This document shows, in pieces, positions 18,301 through 26,194 of a stretch of 51,864 nt of DNA; positions within the stretch are counted from its first letter, which is position 1, and each line of letters starts with the position of its first letter. The notes beneath the pieces were generated by a model. The model saw only the letters and a program-made list of their open reading frames with translations, did no database searches and was not told the DNA's origin. The stretch comes from Candidatus Poseidonia sp. Its GTDB lineage: Archaea; Thermoplasmatota; Poseidoniia; Poseidoniales; Poseidoniaceae. The position numbers and the translations under genes are program-made. Location of the stretch: assembly GCA_030741355.1 (NCBI GenBank), contig JASLVM010000008.1:1-51864 (forward strand). The letters are read 5' to 3'.

Positions 18301-19340
18301 TCGCCGTCTCGATAGCCCCACGTCATGAACATCATCGTTTGAGCACCCTCACTTTCAATTTCATTGCTCAAATTGACAGCAGCGTTCTTGCTTTGCTGCC
18401 ACATGAGTTCCGTGGTGGGGAATGAAGGCACCTGACTCTGATCCTGCAAGATGACATAATCCCAAGCGGAGCCTCTGAGCGTGGTGTTCCATTGATTCCC
18501 GGACGTGTTCACGTTCTGCCAGTGTTGGGGGAGTTTCATGCCGCCGGATGTGACCGAGCGAACCGTGGCGTTGTAGGCGTCAGCATCCATGACGCCTTCG
18601 ACTACCGAGGCCAAATTGTTGGCACCCGTGTAACTGTTCCCCATCATCATCACGGAAATCGAAGGCGTAGTAACGTTTCCACTGCCGTTTCCTGTTCCGT
18701 TTCCTGTGCCATTATCGCTGGAATTTCCCGAGGAGTTTCCTGAGGTGGTGTTGGTGTGATTGGCCCACCATGCCGCGAGATCGGGTTGGACCTCCACGTC
18801 GAGCAGGAAGGTGTCTGAAACCGTCCCGAGGTTGTGCGCGTTGAAACTCACATCCGTGCTATCGCCTGCCGCCATGTGAACAAGCGGTGACCCAACAGCC
18901 GCCAGGGACGGATGATAGGACGGTGCAACGGATACGAGGACGGTCAGATGGGTGGACACTCCAGCGCCGGGTTCGGTCACGTTGATGGTGAACGAACCGC
19001 TGTCTGCCACGGTAGCGCCTTCGTCCAGACGAACCACGATGGTGGTGTTCTTTGACCACGTTGGAAAGACGTTGTCCACGGTCTCATCAACGGGCAGGAT
19101 ACTCCAGTACGATGCGAGCGAACCCGAATCCACACTGAGGTTGTAGGATTCAATGCTGGAACCGTTGTTTTCCACCGTGAGCGTGATGTTGGTGCTTTGT
19201 CCGGGGGCCAAAACAACGTGTTGCACATCCGTACTGAGCAGGATGGAATCGTCGGCTGACGCCGAGCCGATGAGCGGCGAAACGCTCATCATGAGCAAAA
19301 CGAGGACACAAGCAACCGCACGAGCAGGTCGGCTGGACAT
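15336..19340 (-). CDS. Large surface protein with SGNH-hydrolase-like domain and cytosolic zinc ribbon
   Basis: A 1334-residue exported protein. Signal peptide at 1-29 (ACVLVLLMMSVSPLIGSASA). Ig-like NEW3/CARDB-type repeats begin at about 40. A Ser/Asn/Gly/Thr linker with many N-x-S/T sequons (about 198-225) leads to an SGNH-type hydrolase-like domain (about 228-440) with MMMGNSYTG (block I, Ser in GNSYT as in DUF4886-like members), VILQDQSQVP, and SDGSHPS (Asp/His block V). At least six more Ig-like repeats follow. One membrane helix lies at about 1240-1260. The cytosolic tail has an acidic run and then a zinc ribbon: CPSC and, about 20 residues later, CPQC, ending IRVIE. A hydrolase outside and a zinc ribbon inside is an odd pairing. 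The enzyme activity is inferred from motifs only. Confidence 0.8.
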   Translation of the reverse strand: MSSRPARAVACVLVLLMMSVSPLIGSASADDSILLSTDVQHVVLAPGQSTNITLTVENNGSSIESYNLSVDSGSLASYWSILPVDETVDNVFPTWSKNTTIVVRLDEGATVADSGSFTINVTEPGAGVSTHLTVLVSVAPSYHPSLAAVGSPLVHMAAGDSTDVSFNAHNLGTVSDTFLLDVEVQPDLAAWWANHTNTTSGNSSGNSSDNGTGNGTGNGSGNVTTPSISVMMMGNSYTGANNLASVVEGVMDADAYNATVRSVTSGGMKLPQHWQNVNTSGNQWNTTLRGSAWDYVILQDQSQVPSFPTTELMWQQSKNAAVNLSNEIESEGAQTMMFMTWGYRDGDSLNSFNNNFTNMQARLTEGYTRYAENISNAGNSVWIAPVGLAYKTVHDAVVADGDDPTVSGNLFYDLYTSDGSHPSLSGSYLAACVFHSSTTGETCVGSNDTVNLNANVKLTLQQAADDTVFNQTAGMSYYPWEVSGTAAFGLGSSIPSGWYIQWQDDELSNIPAGGSESATLSITVPSDAAPDFYGFRLTIGSTNGNITSSTIIVVEVEAEPSASAAFLRQNDVFLPGASTLTGVQITNTGNAPLDLDWSLSVPPGAGLSPCTGSLVTPQTIGLQPNTVGEVQVMIDVDENADSTGQCPFRLTGHVAVDDTTSVLEQLDFTVDIDENVSFSLSGPMATVDLTPEIGGDYEVRLHNHGSDDATFYLDIVEHQDLTTVLVSASGISVAAGEVGTWTVNTKGNAALSGMVQQSFSTTYNGQTSNLMVDIHLLEVDGLDIVPPNDNRVLISPGSTNTLTVVLENTGTSNLSLTPTLSGLPSSVDVAFDVSAVDLNRTEQQTVVMTFDASTGATPGTSTVTLTYLAGSLSVSYTFDVVVVEREQVAVNTVQERLLASPSSVSSTVVDVTNLGTTSDVYLVEWTTESQGNWFEFTITPTTFQLNSGSSQPISVGVREIATGAPEAGVIYTLKVVSTTNLEVHDEVVMTVQSVSVGANMTVLTEVDKAAPGGSVYGSILLTNTGNVEDTFALTTVGVDCGLDVTITVAPGLSSDPFGWSCVVPNDAEAGQRVITFRAVSSVRSNVVLEYGKLYTVEADWPGDSLVALSFADGRLSLGVDSSTSTVLTVENLGNAEVSGTLDAFGQDTGLLVLEWVRMSDDQATTDYTLTPGSSIDFQMTVISNTARTATSEIVIRATSTGGGVLNTDESIPLPVSIEGPALPPNGLSLPLGVSVSQPTTLGVMGAGWIVALVAIQLLRKRSPKQEDEIVEEDVEEDVEVEKDLPDLGYNECRLDGESKVNCPSCDARLGVPRGSTPPFRFTCPQCDNKIRVIE

Positions 19341-19463
19341 GGCAGAACCAAAGCGACACTGTTCAAGAGACTTCGGGCAAGCCGCGCCCGCTACGCTTTG
19401 GCTTTTGATTCAACCAAACTCCCCCAGCGAATGGTTCATGTTCTGTGCCTCAACCCCACGCTC

Positions 19464-20870
19464 ATGACCACTTGGGTTCCAACCGCCTTCCGCACACACA
19501 CCCTCGGCGAATTGCAAGAGAAAGGAGCAGACCTTGTTGGCAAAGATGTCACCGTCATCGGATTCATGGAAGCCAATCGAGGCAAAGGAGCCATCTGTTT
19601 TGTTGACCTCAGAGATGGAACGGGCAAGACTCAGGTCTTTCTGAAAGCTGACAACATCGGTGAAGAAGACTTGGATACCGTTCAACGAATGACGCGGGAA
19701 TCGACCCTCCAATTCACCGGAACCGTCGCCCTCAAGCGCCCTCCAAAGGTCAAGGAAGGTGAGCCGACTCCCCCGCCTGCCTACGAAGTCTTGGCCACCT
19801 CAGTGAACGTCATTGCACGGGCCGAGGCCCCGCTCCCTCTGGGCGTCACCGACAACGTCAAGGTCGAACTGGACACACGATTGGACAACCGATTCCTTGA
19901 CTTGCGAAGAGCCCATGTGAACGCCATGTTCCGCCTTCGCGGAAAAGTCCTGCAGTACGGTCGTGAACACCTCATCACCGAGGGCTTTGTCGAAACACAC
20001 ACGCCAAAAATCGTGGCAACCGCCACCGAAGGAGGGGCTGACTTGTTTCCCATGCAGTACTTTGACCGTCCTGCTTTTCTCAACCAATCCCCTCAACTGT
20101 TCAAGCAACTTTGCATGAGCGGAGGTTTGGAGCGTGTCTTCGAAATCGGACCTGCCTTCCGAGCTGAGAAAAGCGACACTTACCGCCATTTGGCCGAGTT
20201 CATTTCCTTTGATATCGAGTGCTCTTGGGCCAACGACGATGACGTGATGGGCGTACTGGAGCGTATGCTTCATCACATTTGGAAATCCGTTGCCGAAGAC
20301 GAAGAGTCGCAGGCCCTTATCGACACCATCAACGTGTTTCGTGCAGAGCAGGGCGACGAACTGGTCGAAGTCATCGTCCCTGAATTGCCCTTCCCTCGTG
20401 TGGAATACGACGATGCTATACGCATCATCAAAGAAAAGGGCGGCAGCATTGAGTGGGGAGACGACATCGATGCCGAGAACTCCGACCTCTTGGCTCAAGA
20501 CCTTCCGCAGTTCTACTTCCTGCCTCGGTGGCCCATGTCCCTGAAGCCGTTCTACATCCATCAAATCGATGGGGAGATCGGAAGCACAGGTGAGCAACTT
20601 TCCCGTGGCTTTGACCTCAACTTCGGCCGAGACGAAATGACCTCGGGTGGCCAGCGAGAGCATCGCATCGATGTGCTTGTAGAGAACTTGCGTTCCATGG
20701 ATTTGGACCCTGAGGAATTTGAATTCTACGTGGCTGGCTTCCGACACGGCGTCCCACCTCACGCAGGTTGGGGGCTTGGTGTGGAGCGCATTTTGATGAA
20801 GTTGACAGGGGCGAAGAACGTCCGTGAAACCGTCCTCTTCCCACGAGACCTCCGTCGTTATTGCCCTTGA
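19464..20870 (+). CDS. aspS: Aspartyl-tRNA synthetase, archaeal type
   Basis: Class IIb synthetase charging tRNA with aspartate. The N-terminal OB-fold anticodon-binding domain (about 1-110) contains VIGFMEANRGKGAICFVDLRDG. The catalytic domain shows motif 1 near EGFVETHTPKIVATATEGGADLF, the Asp-binding QSPQLFKQ loop, motif 2 FRAEKSDTYRHLAEF, and motif 3 GWGLGVERILMKLTGAKNVRE, ending FPRDLRRYCP as in archaeal AspRS. The QSPQLFKQ sequence argues for AspRS rather than AsnRS. Whether it is discriminating or also charges tRNA-Asn cannot be decided here. Length is 468 residues. The ATG at 19464 is preferred over 19398 because the OB fold begins soon after it; no strong Shine-Dalgarno is visible. 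Confidence 0.94.
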   Translation: MTTWVPTAFRTHTLGELQEKGADLVGKDVTVIGFMEANRGKGAICFVDLRDGTGKTQVFLKADNIGEEDLDTVQRMTRESTLQFTGTVALKRPPKVKEGEPTPPPAYEVLATSVNVIARAEAPLPLGVTDNVKVELDTRLDNRFLDLRRAHVNAMFRLRGKVLQYGREHLITEGFVETHTPKIVATATEGGADLFPMQYFDRPAFLNQSPQLFKQLCMSGGLERVFEIGPAFRAEKSDTYRHLAEFISFDIECSWANDDDVMGVLERMLHHIWKSVAEDEESQALIDTINVFRAEQGDELVEVIVPELPFPRVEYDDAIRIIKEKGGSIEWGDDIDAENSDLLAQDLPQFYFLPRWPMSLKPFYIHQIDGEIGSTGEQLSRGFDLNFGRDEMTSGGQREHRIDVLVENLRSMDLDPEEFEFYVAGFRHGVPPHAGWGLGVERILMKLTGAKNVRETVLFPRDLRRYCP

Positions 20871-20884
20871 GCACCGGGCCTCGC

Positions 20885-21571
20885 TCATCCGAAGAGCAGG
20901 AAATACCCGACACCAAAGACCACCACATCGCAAAGAGCGTGGGTGATGTAGGGTATCCAAATGCTACGATACCGGACGTAAAGCCAACTGAAAGCAGCGC
21001 CGCCTACGAACAATCCGAAACAAGCCAGGAGATTGGCCGACAGGGAAAAACCAAGAAACCACAAGGCAAAGAAGTGATGCAATACGAACACAAAGGCAGA
21101 GGCAAAAATGGTGGGCCAGCCGGGCCCAAACACGACCTCTCCCTTTTCGACGAGGAACCATCGGAACACGTACTCCTCCAACACCGAATTCCCTACCGTC
21201 CAGAAAACAGCCGCAGCGATGTAGGTGTTCAGGTTGGTCAAGCCAAAGGGCTCGAGGGTGGTTCGGAATGTTTCACGATCGACTCGGGATTCACCAACCA
21301 GAAACCATGCCAAGACCATGATGGCGCAAAACACGAGACCGATGGTGGTCGCTGCAACGTAGCCTCCCTTTCGCACCGGCGACCAGGACCAATTCTTACG
21401 GTCAACTTTCAGATGCCACCACAAGGGTAAGCCAAGCATCCACGCCTTGGAGAGAACCCAAACAAGTTGCCCCACCAGCCCTTCACCGCTACCAAAGGAA
21501 GACAAAATCGAGGCGGTTGGGGCCAGTCCAACAAGAAGGAAAGCCAACCACGCCGTTCGTTTATCCGACAC
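20885..21571 (-). CDS. CPBP-family intramembrane metalloprotease
   Basis: A 228-residue protein with about seven hydrophobic segments and the three CPBP (Abi/Rce1-like) motifs: EEYVFRWF (EExxxR), FVLHHFFALWF (FxxxH), and ITHALCDVVV (HxxxD/N). Family members are glutamate-type intramembrane proteases. In eukaryotes Rce1 trims prenylated CAAX proteins; prokaryotic members have varied roles including bacteriocin immunity. It starts with GTG at 21571, a single base after the stop codon of the upstream TSP3/GDSL surface protein, so the two are almost certainly cotranscribed and translationally coupled. A role in processing that or another surface protein is an inference from this coupling. It is convergent with aspS (14-base gap). 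Confidence 0.87.
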   Translation of the reverse strand: MSDKRTAWLAFLLVGLAPTASILSSFGSGEGLVGQLVWVLSKAWMLGLPLWWHLKVDRKNWSWSPVRKGGYVAATTIGLVFCAIMVLAWFLVGESRVDRETFRTTLEPFGLTNLNTYIAAAVFWTVGNSVLEEYVFRWFLVEKGEVVFGPGWPTIFASAFVFVLHHFFALWFLGFSLSANLLACFGLFVGGAAFSWLYVRYRSIWIPYITHALCDVVVFGVGYFLLFG

Positions 21572-21572
21572 C

Positions 21573-24476
21573 CTAAGCCCCCCACTCGGCGTCCAATCCC
21601 GTCCAACCTGAGGTTGTCTCTTCGGGACCGACCACCGGTGATTCTTCAGCCATCGGGGGCAGCGGAGCCGCCATGGGAGTCACGACGGATTCATCGCTGA
21701 GGGGTACGGGAGGCGCGGCCTCAACAGATGGAGGTGGAGCGGGCGCTGGCTGAGGTTCTACAGGGACTTGTGGGGAAAACACCGGAGCCTGAAGCGGGCG
21801 GTTGTCGGGAGCGAATAGTAAGGCTTCGTTGAACAGACGGTCCTCCACGTCGAAGTCTTTCTGCGTCTTCCGCTGATAGATGACAGCACCACCCACACAG
21901 GCGCCGATCAATATCATGAGCCACAAGACAACACCAAACCACGACGAAAAGGTCCCGCTGTTTGGAAAGGCATCGTAAGCGTCGGCCACGCCGTCGCCGT
22001 CCGAATCGAATTTTGCGTCGCCATCGTTCGGGAAGGCGTCCGTATTGTCGCCTAAACCGTCGCCGTCGGAATCCAATGTCTCGCTGGCATCGTCAGGGAA
22101 AGCATCGGCGTTATCGCCCACCCCGTCAACATCTGAGTCCAAACATTCGGAAGGGTCGAGCGGGAACACATCCCCGTTATCGCCACAGCCATCGTCATCG
22201 GTATCGTTCCATTCGTTGGGGTCATCTGGGAAACGGTCTTGATTATCGCCAACGCCTTCGCCATCGGTATCGTTCCATTCGCTGGCATCGAAGGGGAAAG
22301 CATCCCTGTTATCGCCGTAGGAATCGTTGTCTCGGTCAGCCCAATCGGTAGCGTCATTTGGAAACAAGTCGGTGTTGTCGCCGTAGCCATCACCATCGGA
22401 ATCGGCCCATTCGGTTGGGTCGCTGGGAAAGTCATCGTTGGTGTTGGCATAACCGTCGCCGTCCCGGTCGGGACACCCTTTGGGATGAAGCGAAGAGCCT
22501 GCTTCAAGACGGCAAGCGTCGCTGTTATCGCCCACACCATCACCGTCCAGGTCGTTCCACTCCGCCTCGTCGGTAGGGAAGGCATCGGCGTTATCGCCGA
22601 TACCGTCTTCGTCGGTGTCTTTGCACTCACTGGGATCAAAAGGAAACAGGTCGCTGTTATCACCGCAACCATCTCGGTCGGTGTCCTTCCATTCGGAGGC
22701 GTCGAGGGGGAAGGCATCCTCGCCGTCCAGCCAAGTATCATCGTCGGTGTCTTCGTCCCGTTGGTCGGACCCAACCGATGTTTCGTCAGCGTTGGAAAGA
22801 CCGTCTCCGTCGATGTCATCGTCTTCAGCGTCAGCACATCCATCGCCGTCAACATCGGCAACATGCGGGCCAAGAAGTCCCTGAGGGCAACGGTCATCAT
22901 CGTCCAGCCGTCCATCGTTGTCGTCGTCCGAATCCTCAACGTCAGCACATCCATCGCCGTCGTGGTCGTATTGATTGGGACTGAATGGACACGGGTCGGT
23001 CAAATCGTTGAGGCCATCACCGTCTGAATCCCGTTGAGTTGCCGAACATCCCACCTCATCAACTTGCTCTCCAAGGGCCGTCCCTTGGCATTCGTCCAAG
23101 CCGTTCAGCACCCCATCACCATCGTCATCGAGTTGTTCATAGGAGCAACCCTGAGCGTTCGCTTGCTGGTCGGTGGGCGTCCAGGAGCATTGGTCGATGG
23201 TGTCGACAACTCCATCAGCGTCCGTATCGGCTGCACCGATGGCTTCAACAGCAAATCGCGCAATAACATCGTGCATGACCGAGGTGGGATGGGCTTTGTC
23301 GAAGAAGATGTACTCGTCGACGTTCGCAGCGATGGTGCTTCCACTGTTGCAAATGGGGAGGGGCAAAAGCGTGCTTCCACCCGAACAGGCCGCATCTTGG
23401 ACGTTGGTCAGTCCGAGGGCTTCCTTGTTCGCCGTGATCTCACCAAAAATCGTCCAAGCATCAACGGTGTAAATCGTGATGCCGAGTTCAGCCCGAAGAT
23501 TGACGATGATGTTGGCCAGTTGGTTGTTGTAGTCGATCACCTCGTTTCGTATGTTGGCTTGCTGTGAGGCCGACCGACTCTGAATCTCGGGCGTGTCCTC
23601 GAGCGGTGGAAGATTGGGGACCACAAGCGTGCGTGCGCCAGCACCTGCAAGTTGACGAAGATGAGCTTCCATGTTGCTGGCAATTGTATCGGCGTTGGCC
23701 GTCCCGTAAAGGAAATCGTTTCCACCGGCCCACAAACTGACCACTGCATTGCTTGGAATCGTGGCCTGAACGTTGGCCAAATAACTGGAAATTTGCGTCC
23801 CAACGTTTGGAATGAGCAGGTAGGCATAACCAGCGCCGGTTTGGGCGCCTCCGAAGGCACGATTGGCCCCGCTCGAAGCCACCCCCGAACCAATGCTACT
23901 CGTCAGCCCGTAAGCATCGTAGAGCCCACCCAGCCACACCTCTCCGTTGGAAAAACGGCCTTGCCAGTAGGGTGGAACATCGGGTGTGTTGAGAATGGAT
24001 GCTTTTGCATTCCCCATGTCAGAGAGCGAATCGCCAAAGGCCAGCAGCGAGCCTGCACTGCCCATCTTCACGTTTCGAAACACCACAAAATGCAGGTCGC
24101 TGCTTCCAAGAACCGCTCCCGAACTGTCGTAAACAACGACGTTGAGTTCGTTGAAATGTTCCCCTCGATAAAAGGTTGAAAGATTCACGTCCACAACGGT
24201 GAATGTCCCTGCCGCAGTGAACAAGATGGTTCCGTTGTTGTTGATTCCTTGAGCATCTCGCAGCACCCATTCTGCTCTCAAGATCTCGTTGTAAGGTGCA
24301 TTGCGAAGTCGAAGGTCAATCTCCACCACCTCTTCTGAAGTCCAATCGTGGCGAGGAATCTCAAGAGTGACGATGGTGGAACGACCCTCGGTTGCTGCAA
24401 CATCTGGCAGAAGTGGCGCCATCAACACGAAGAGGACAAGCCAAACCGAACGCTGCACAGCCTTGGTACGCATCAT
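21573..24476 (-). CDS. Surface GDSL esterase/lipase with thrombospondin type 3 repeats
   Basis: A 967-residue exported protein. Signal peptide at 1-28 (SVWLVLFVLMAPLLPDVAA). A beta-rich domain precedes a GDSL hydrolase (about 140-410) with FGDSLSDMGN (nucleophile Ser150), GGNDF (block III), and FFDKAHPTSVMH (Asp/His block V). A long calcium-binding TSP3 array (about 415-830) follows, made of repeated DxDxDG(x)GDN(x)DAFP units with Asp at alternate positions. One membrane helix (FGVVLWLMILIGACVGGAVIY) and a Pro/Ala/Glu-rich cytosolic tail ending SGWTGLDAEWGA complete it. It probably hydrolyses esters outside the cell, presented on a calcium-stiffened stalk. The start at 24476 (or the next codon) is chosen at the signal peptide; a long upstream frame is a shadow of the divergent hydrolase gene. 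Confidence 0.88.
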   Translation of the reverse strand: MMRTKAVQRSVWLVLFVLMAPLLPDVAATEGRSTIVTLEIPRHDWTSEEVVEIDLRLRNAPYNEILRAEWVLRDAQGINNNGTILFTAAGTFTVVDVNLSTFYRGEHFNELNVVVYDSSGAVLGSSDLHFVVFRNVKMGSAGSLLAFGDSLSDMGNAKASILNTPDVPPYWQGRFSNGEVWLGGLYDAYGLTSSIGSGVASSGANRAFGGAQTGAGYAYLLIPNVGTQISSYLANVQATIPSNAVVSLWAGGNDFLYGTANADTIASNMEAHLRQLAGAGARTLVVPNLPPLEDTPEIQSRSASQQANIRNEVIDYNNQLANIIVNLRAELGITIYTVDAWTIFGEITANKEALGLTNVQDAACSGGSTLLPLPICNSGSTIAANVDEYIFFDKAHPTSVMHDVIARFAVEAIGAADTDADGVVDTIDQCSWTPTDQQANAQGCSYEQLDDDGDGVLNGLDECQGTALGEQVDEVGCSATQRDSDGDGLNDLTDPCPFSPNQYDHDGDGCADVEDSDDDNDGRLDDDDRCPQGLLGPHVADVDGDGCADAEDDDIDGDGLSNADETSVGSDQRDEDTDDDTWLDGEDAFPLDASEWKDTDRDGCGDNSDLFPFDPSECKDTDEDGIGDNADAFPTDEAEWNDLDGDGVGDNSDACRLEAGSSLHPKGCPDRDGDGYANTNDDFPSDPTEWADSDGDGYGDNTDLFPNDATDWADRDNDSYGDNRDAFPFDASEWNDTDGEGVGDNQDRFPDDPNEWNDTDDDGCGDNGDVFPLDPSECLDSDVDGVGDNADAFPDDASETLDSDGDGLGDNTDAFPNDGDAKFDSDGDGVADAYDAFPNSGTFSSWFGVVLWLMILIGACVGGAVIYQRKTQKDFDVEDRLFNEALLFAPDNRPLQAPVFSPQVPVEPQPAPAPPPSVEAAPPVPLSDESVVTPMAAPLPPMAEESPVVGPEETTSGWTGLDAEWGA
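21980..23060 (-). repeat. TSP3 calcium-binding repeat array (coding)
   Basis: More than a dozen degenerate 39- to 81-base units, each encoding an Asp-rich turn such as DSDGDGYGDNTDLFPND. On the plus strand they appear as recurring words like GGGAAAGCATCGGCGTTATCGCC. The strong periodicity keeps several other frames open, producing long false reading frames on both strands. Confidence 0.85.
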
Positions 24477-24542
24477 GGTTTGTAAGCCCTTTCCCAAAGG
24501 CTGAGGCACAAGCATGATAGCCCAACCTCCTCTGTTTGAAAC

Positions 24543-25289
24543 ATGGCCGTTGACCGCATGCAATGGGGGGCTGAAGCGTGGCAGTATGCCGACCTCTACA
24601 TGCCAGATGACCCATCTCCGTTCCAAAAGGACGAGGGCGTCCCTTGCATCATGCTCATTCACGGTGGGTTTTGGAAAGAAGCGTACACCTTGGACTTGAT
24701 GCAGCCCATCGCCGAAGATCTTGCCGAAGCCGGCGTCGCAGCCTGGAACATTGAGTTCAAACGCTGGTCTCCGGGCGATGAAGGCGTATGGATGGACACC
24801 CTCTCCGATGTTCTCAGAGCATGGGGTCAACTCGCTTTGTTGCCGGGCATCGACATCGCTCGCTCAATGGTGATGGGACATTCAGCAGGCGGTCAACTCG
24901 CTTTGTTGATGAGCGCCAAGGCTGAACGAAGACCGTGGTTGGCCATCGCCCAAGCCCCCTTAACGGACCTTGTGGGGGCCGACCACGCCGCCCTCTCGGA
25001 CGACGGCGACGCTGTACGCCGTTGGATTGGGTGTGCGCCCGAAGCCAATGAAACACTCTGGAGTCAACTCAACCCTGTTGAACACCCACCGAAAACCAGC
25101 GTGTTGCTCTTTCATGGCGAAGAGGACGTTGACGTGCCCCTCGAACAATCCGAAACCTATGCAAGGGCGATGAAGGCAAAAGGGGCCGACGTCCAGAAAG
25201 TCTGGTTACCTGGCAACCACTACGACATCATCGATGTAGCCTCAGATGACTGGTTGGTTCAACTCAACACCATCCTCGATTGGTTGTGA
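24543..25289 (+). CDS. Alpha/beta hydrolase, arylformamidase (kynurenine formamidase)-like
   Basis: A 248-residue cytosolic alpha/beta hydrolase. The oxyanion motif HGGFW (about 40-44) corresponds to the HGGxW of kynurenine formamidases and BD-FAE esterases. The nucleophile elbow is GHSAGG (Ser114). The acid is in HGEEDVDVP (about 192-198) and the His in PGNHYDII (about 225), giving a complete Ser-Asp-His triad. Formamidases of this type release formate from N-formylkynurenine or related aryl formamides, but HGGxW also occurs in other small-molecule esterases. Its place at the head of a stretch containing aminomuconate-type enzymes makes an aryl-formamide substrate attractive; this is inference. 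It is divergent from the GDSL surface protein (66-base gap). Confidence 0.8.
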   Translation: MAVDRMQWGAEAWQYADLYMPDDPSPFQKDEGVPCIMLIHGGFWKEAYTLDLMQPIAEDLAEAGVAAWNIEFKRWSPGDEGVWMDTLSDVLRAWGQLALLPGIDIARSMVMGHSAGGQLALLMSAKAERRPWLAIAQAPLTDLVGADHAALSDDGDAVRRWIGCAPEANETLWSQLNPVEHPPKTSVLLFHGEEDVDVPLEQSETYARAMKAKGADVQKVWLPGNHYDIIDVASDDWLVQLNTILDWL

Positions 25290-25369
25290 CAAGCCATGGC
25301 CTTGGCCGTGGAAGCCACGGCTCTCGGATGCATCCCAAGGGCTATGACCTATGGCGGATTCCACGCACC

Positions 25370-26185
25370 ATGGACCTCCTCGGTAGCGACTATCCGTTCG
25401 TTTCAACCGCCCTCAAAGGCAAGCACGCCTTTGTTTGCGGCGCCAGCAAGGGAATTGGCGAAGCCACGGCCAAAATGCTGGCGAAAGCCGGAGCCAATGT
25501 CACGGTGTGTGCTCGAAACGGGGACGCCCTCACCAGCCTTTGCGATGAATTGGGGCGGCTTGGTTCGGGTCGCCATCAGGCCTTGATGCTGGATTTGGAA
25601 GAAACCGACAGCCTCGCTTCCGCCTTTGATTCAGCGGTCGAGACACTCGGGCCGGTTCACATTCTGATCAACAACGCAGGCGGCCCTCCGGGTGGCCCGC
25701 TGTTGAACAACGAAGTCGCCGACTTTGATGCACCGTTTCGCCGACATCTGCACGCCGCCCACACCTTGGTGAAAGCCGCCGCACCTGCCATGGAAGCCGA
25801 AGGTTATGGCCGCATCGTGCAAATCATTTCCACCTCGGTAAAGGAACCGATTCCCAACATCGGATTGTCCAACACCCTTCGCGGAGCAATGGCCTCCTGG
25901 GCCAAATCGATGTCCAACGAACTGGCTCCATGCATCACCATCAACAACGTCCTCCCCGGGTTCACGGATACCGAACGATTGGGGAGCCTGTCCAACTCCA
26001 TCCAGGAGCGAACGGGTAAATCTGCAGAAGCCGTTCGTGAAGGCTGGTTGAGCCAAGTGCCCATCGGCCGGCTCATCAACCCGCTCGAAACCGCCAGTGC
26101 CATCACCTACCTTTGTCTGCCCGCTTCAGGCGGCATCCGAGGCGTGAGTTTGGCGGTGGACGGTGGACGACTCCGCTCCATCTGA
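25370..26185 (+). CDS. SDR-family oxidoreductase lacking the canonical Tyr-Lys pair
   Basis: A 271-residue Rossmann-fold short-chain dehydrogenase/reductase. The cofactor motif GASKGIG is at 24-30, and the NNAGG strand-4 motif is at about 100. In the catalytic region, STSVKEPIPNIGLSNTLRGAM occupies the place of Ser...YxxxK: the Tyr is Leu and the Lys is Arg (LSNTLR). A subgroup of SDRs shares this SVKEPIPN-LSN-R pattern, so it is not a random defect, but ordinary SDR chemistry would need another general acid. The C-terminus has the usual SDR ending (GVSLAVDGG). The start at 25370 is preferred; the upstream extension is not SDR-like. It is nine bases before the TPR gene, so likely cotranscribed. 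Confidence 0.87.
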   Translation: MDLLGSDYPFVSTALKGKHAFVCGASKGIGEATAKMLAKAGANVTVCARNGDALTSLCDELGRLGSGRHQALMLDLEETDSLASAFDSAVETLGPVHILINNAGGPPGGPLLNNEVADFDAPFRRHLHAAHTLVKAAAPAMEAEGYGRIVQIISTSVKEPIPNIGLSNTLRGAMASWAKSMSNELAPCITINNVLPGFTDTERLGSLSNSIQERTGKSAEAVREGWLSQVPIGRLINPLETASAITYLCLPASGGIRGVSLAVDGGRLRSI

Positions 26186-26194
26186 GGTGAAACC

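Noticed and set aside
19800-20960. Minus-strand 386-residue frame opposite aspS
   Set aside because: It is antisense to a clear aspartyl-tRNA synthetase; no motifs in the translation.
22052-23027. Long open frames on both strands opposite the TSP3 array
   Set aside because: They are shadows caused by the repeated Asp/Gly codons of the real minus-strand protein; their translations are low-complexity (Met/Thr/Pro, His/Arg or Val/Ile runs) and have no starts or family features.
21980-23060. CRISPR-like periodic repeats
   Set aside because: Unit lengths vary, repeats are degenerate, there are no unique spacers of even length, and the period is that of a calcium-binding protein repeat in frame. 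No cas genes are nearby.
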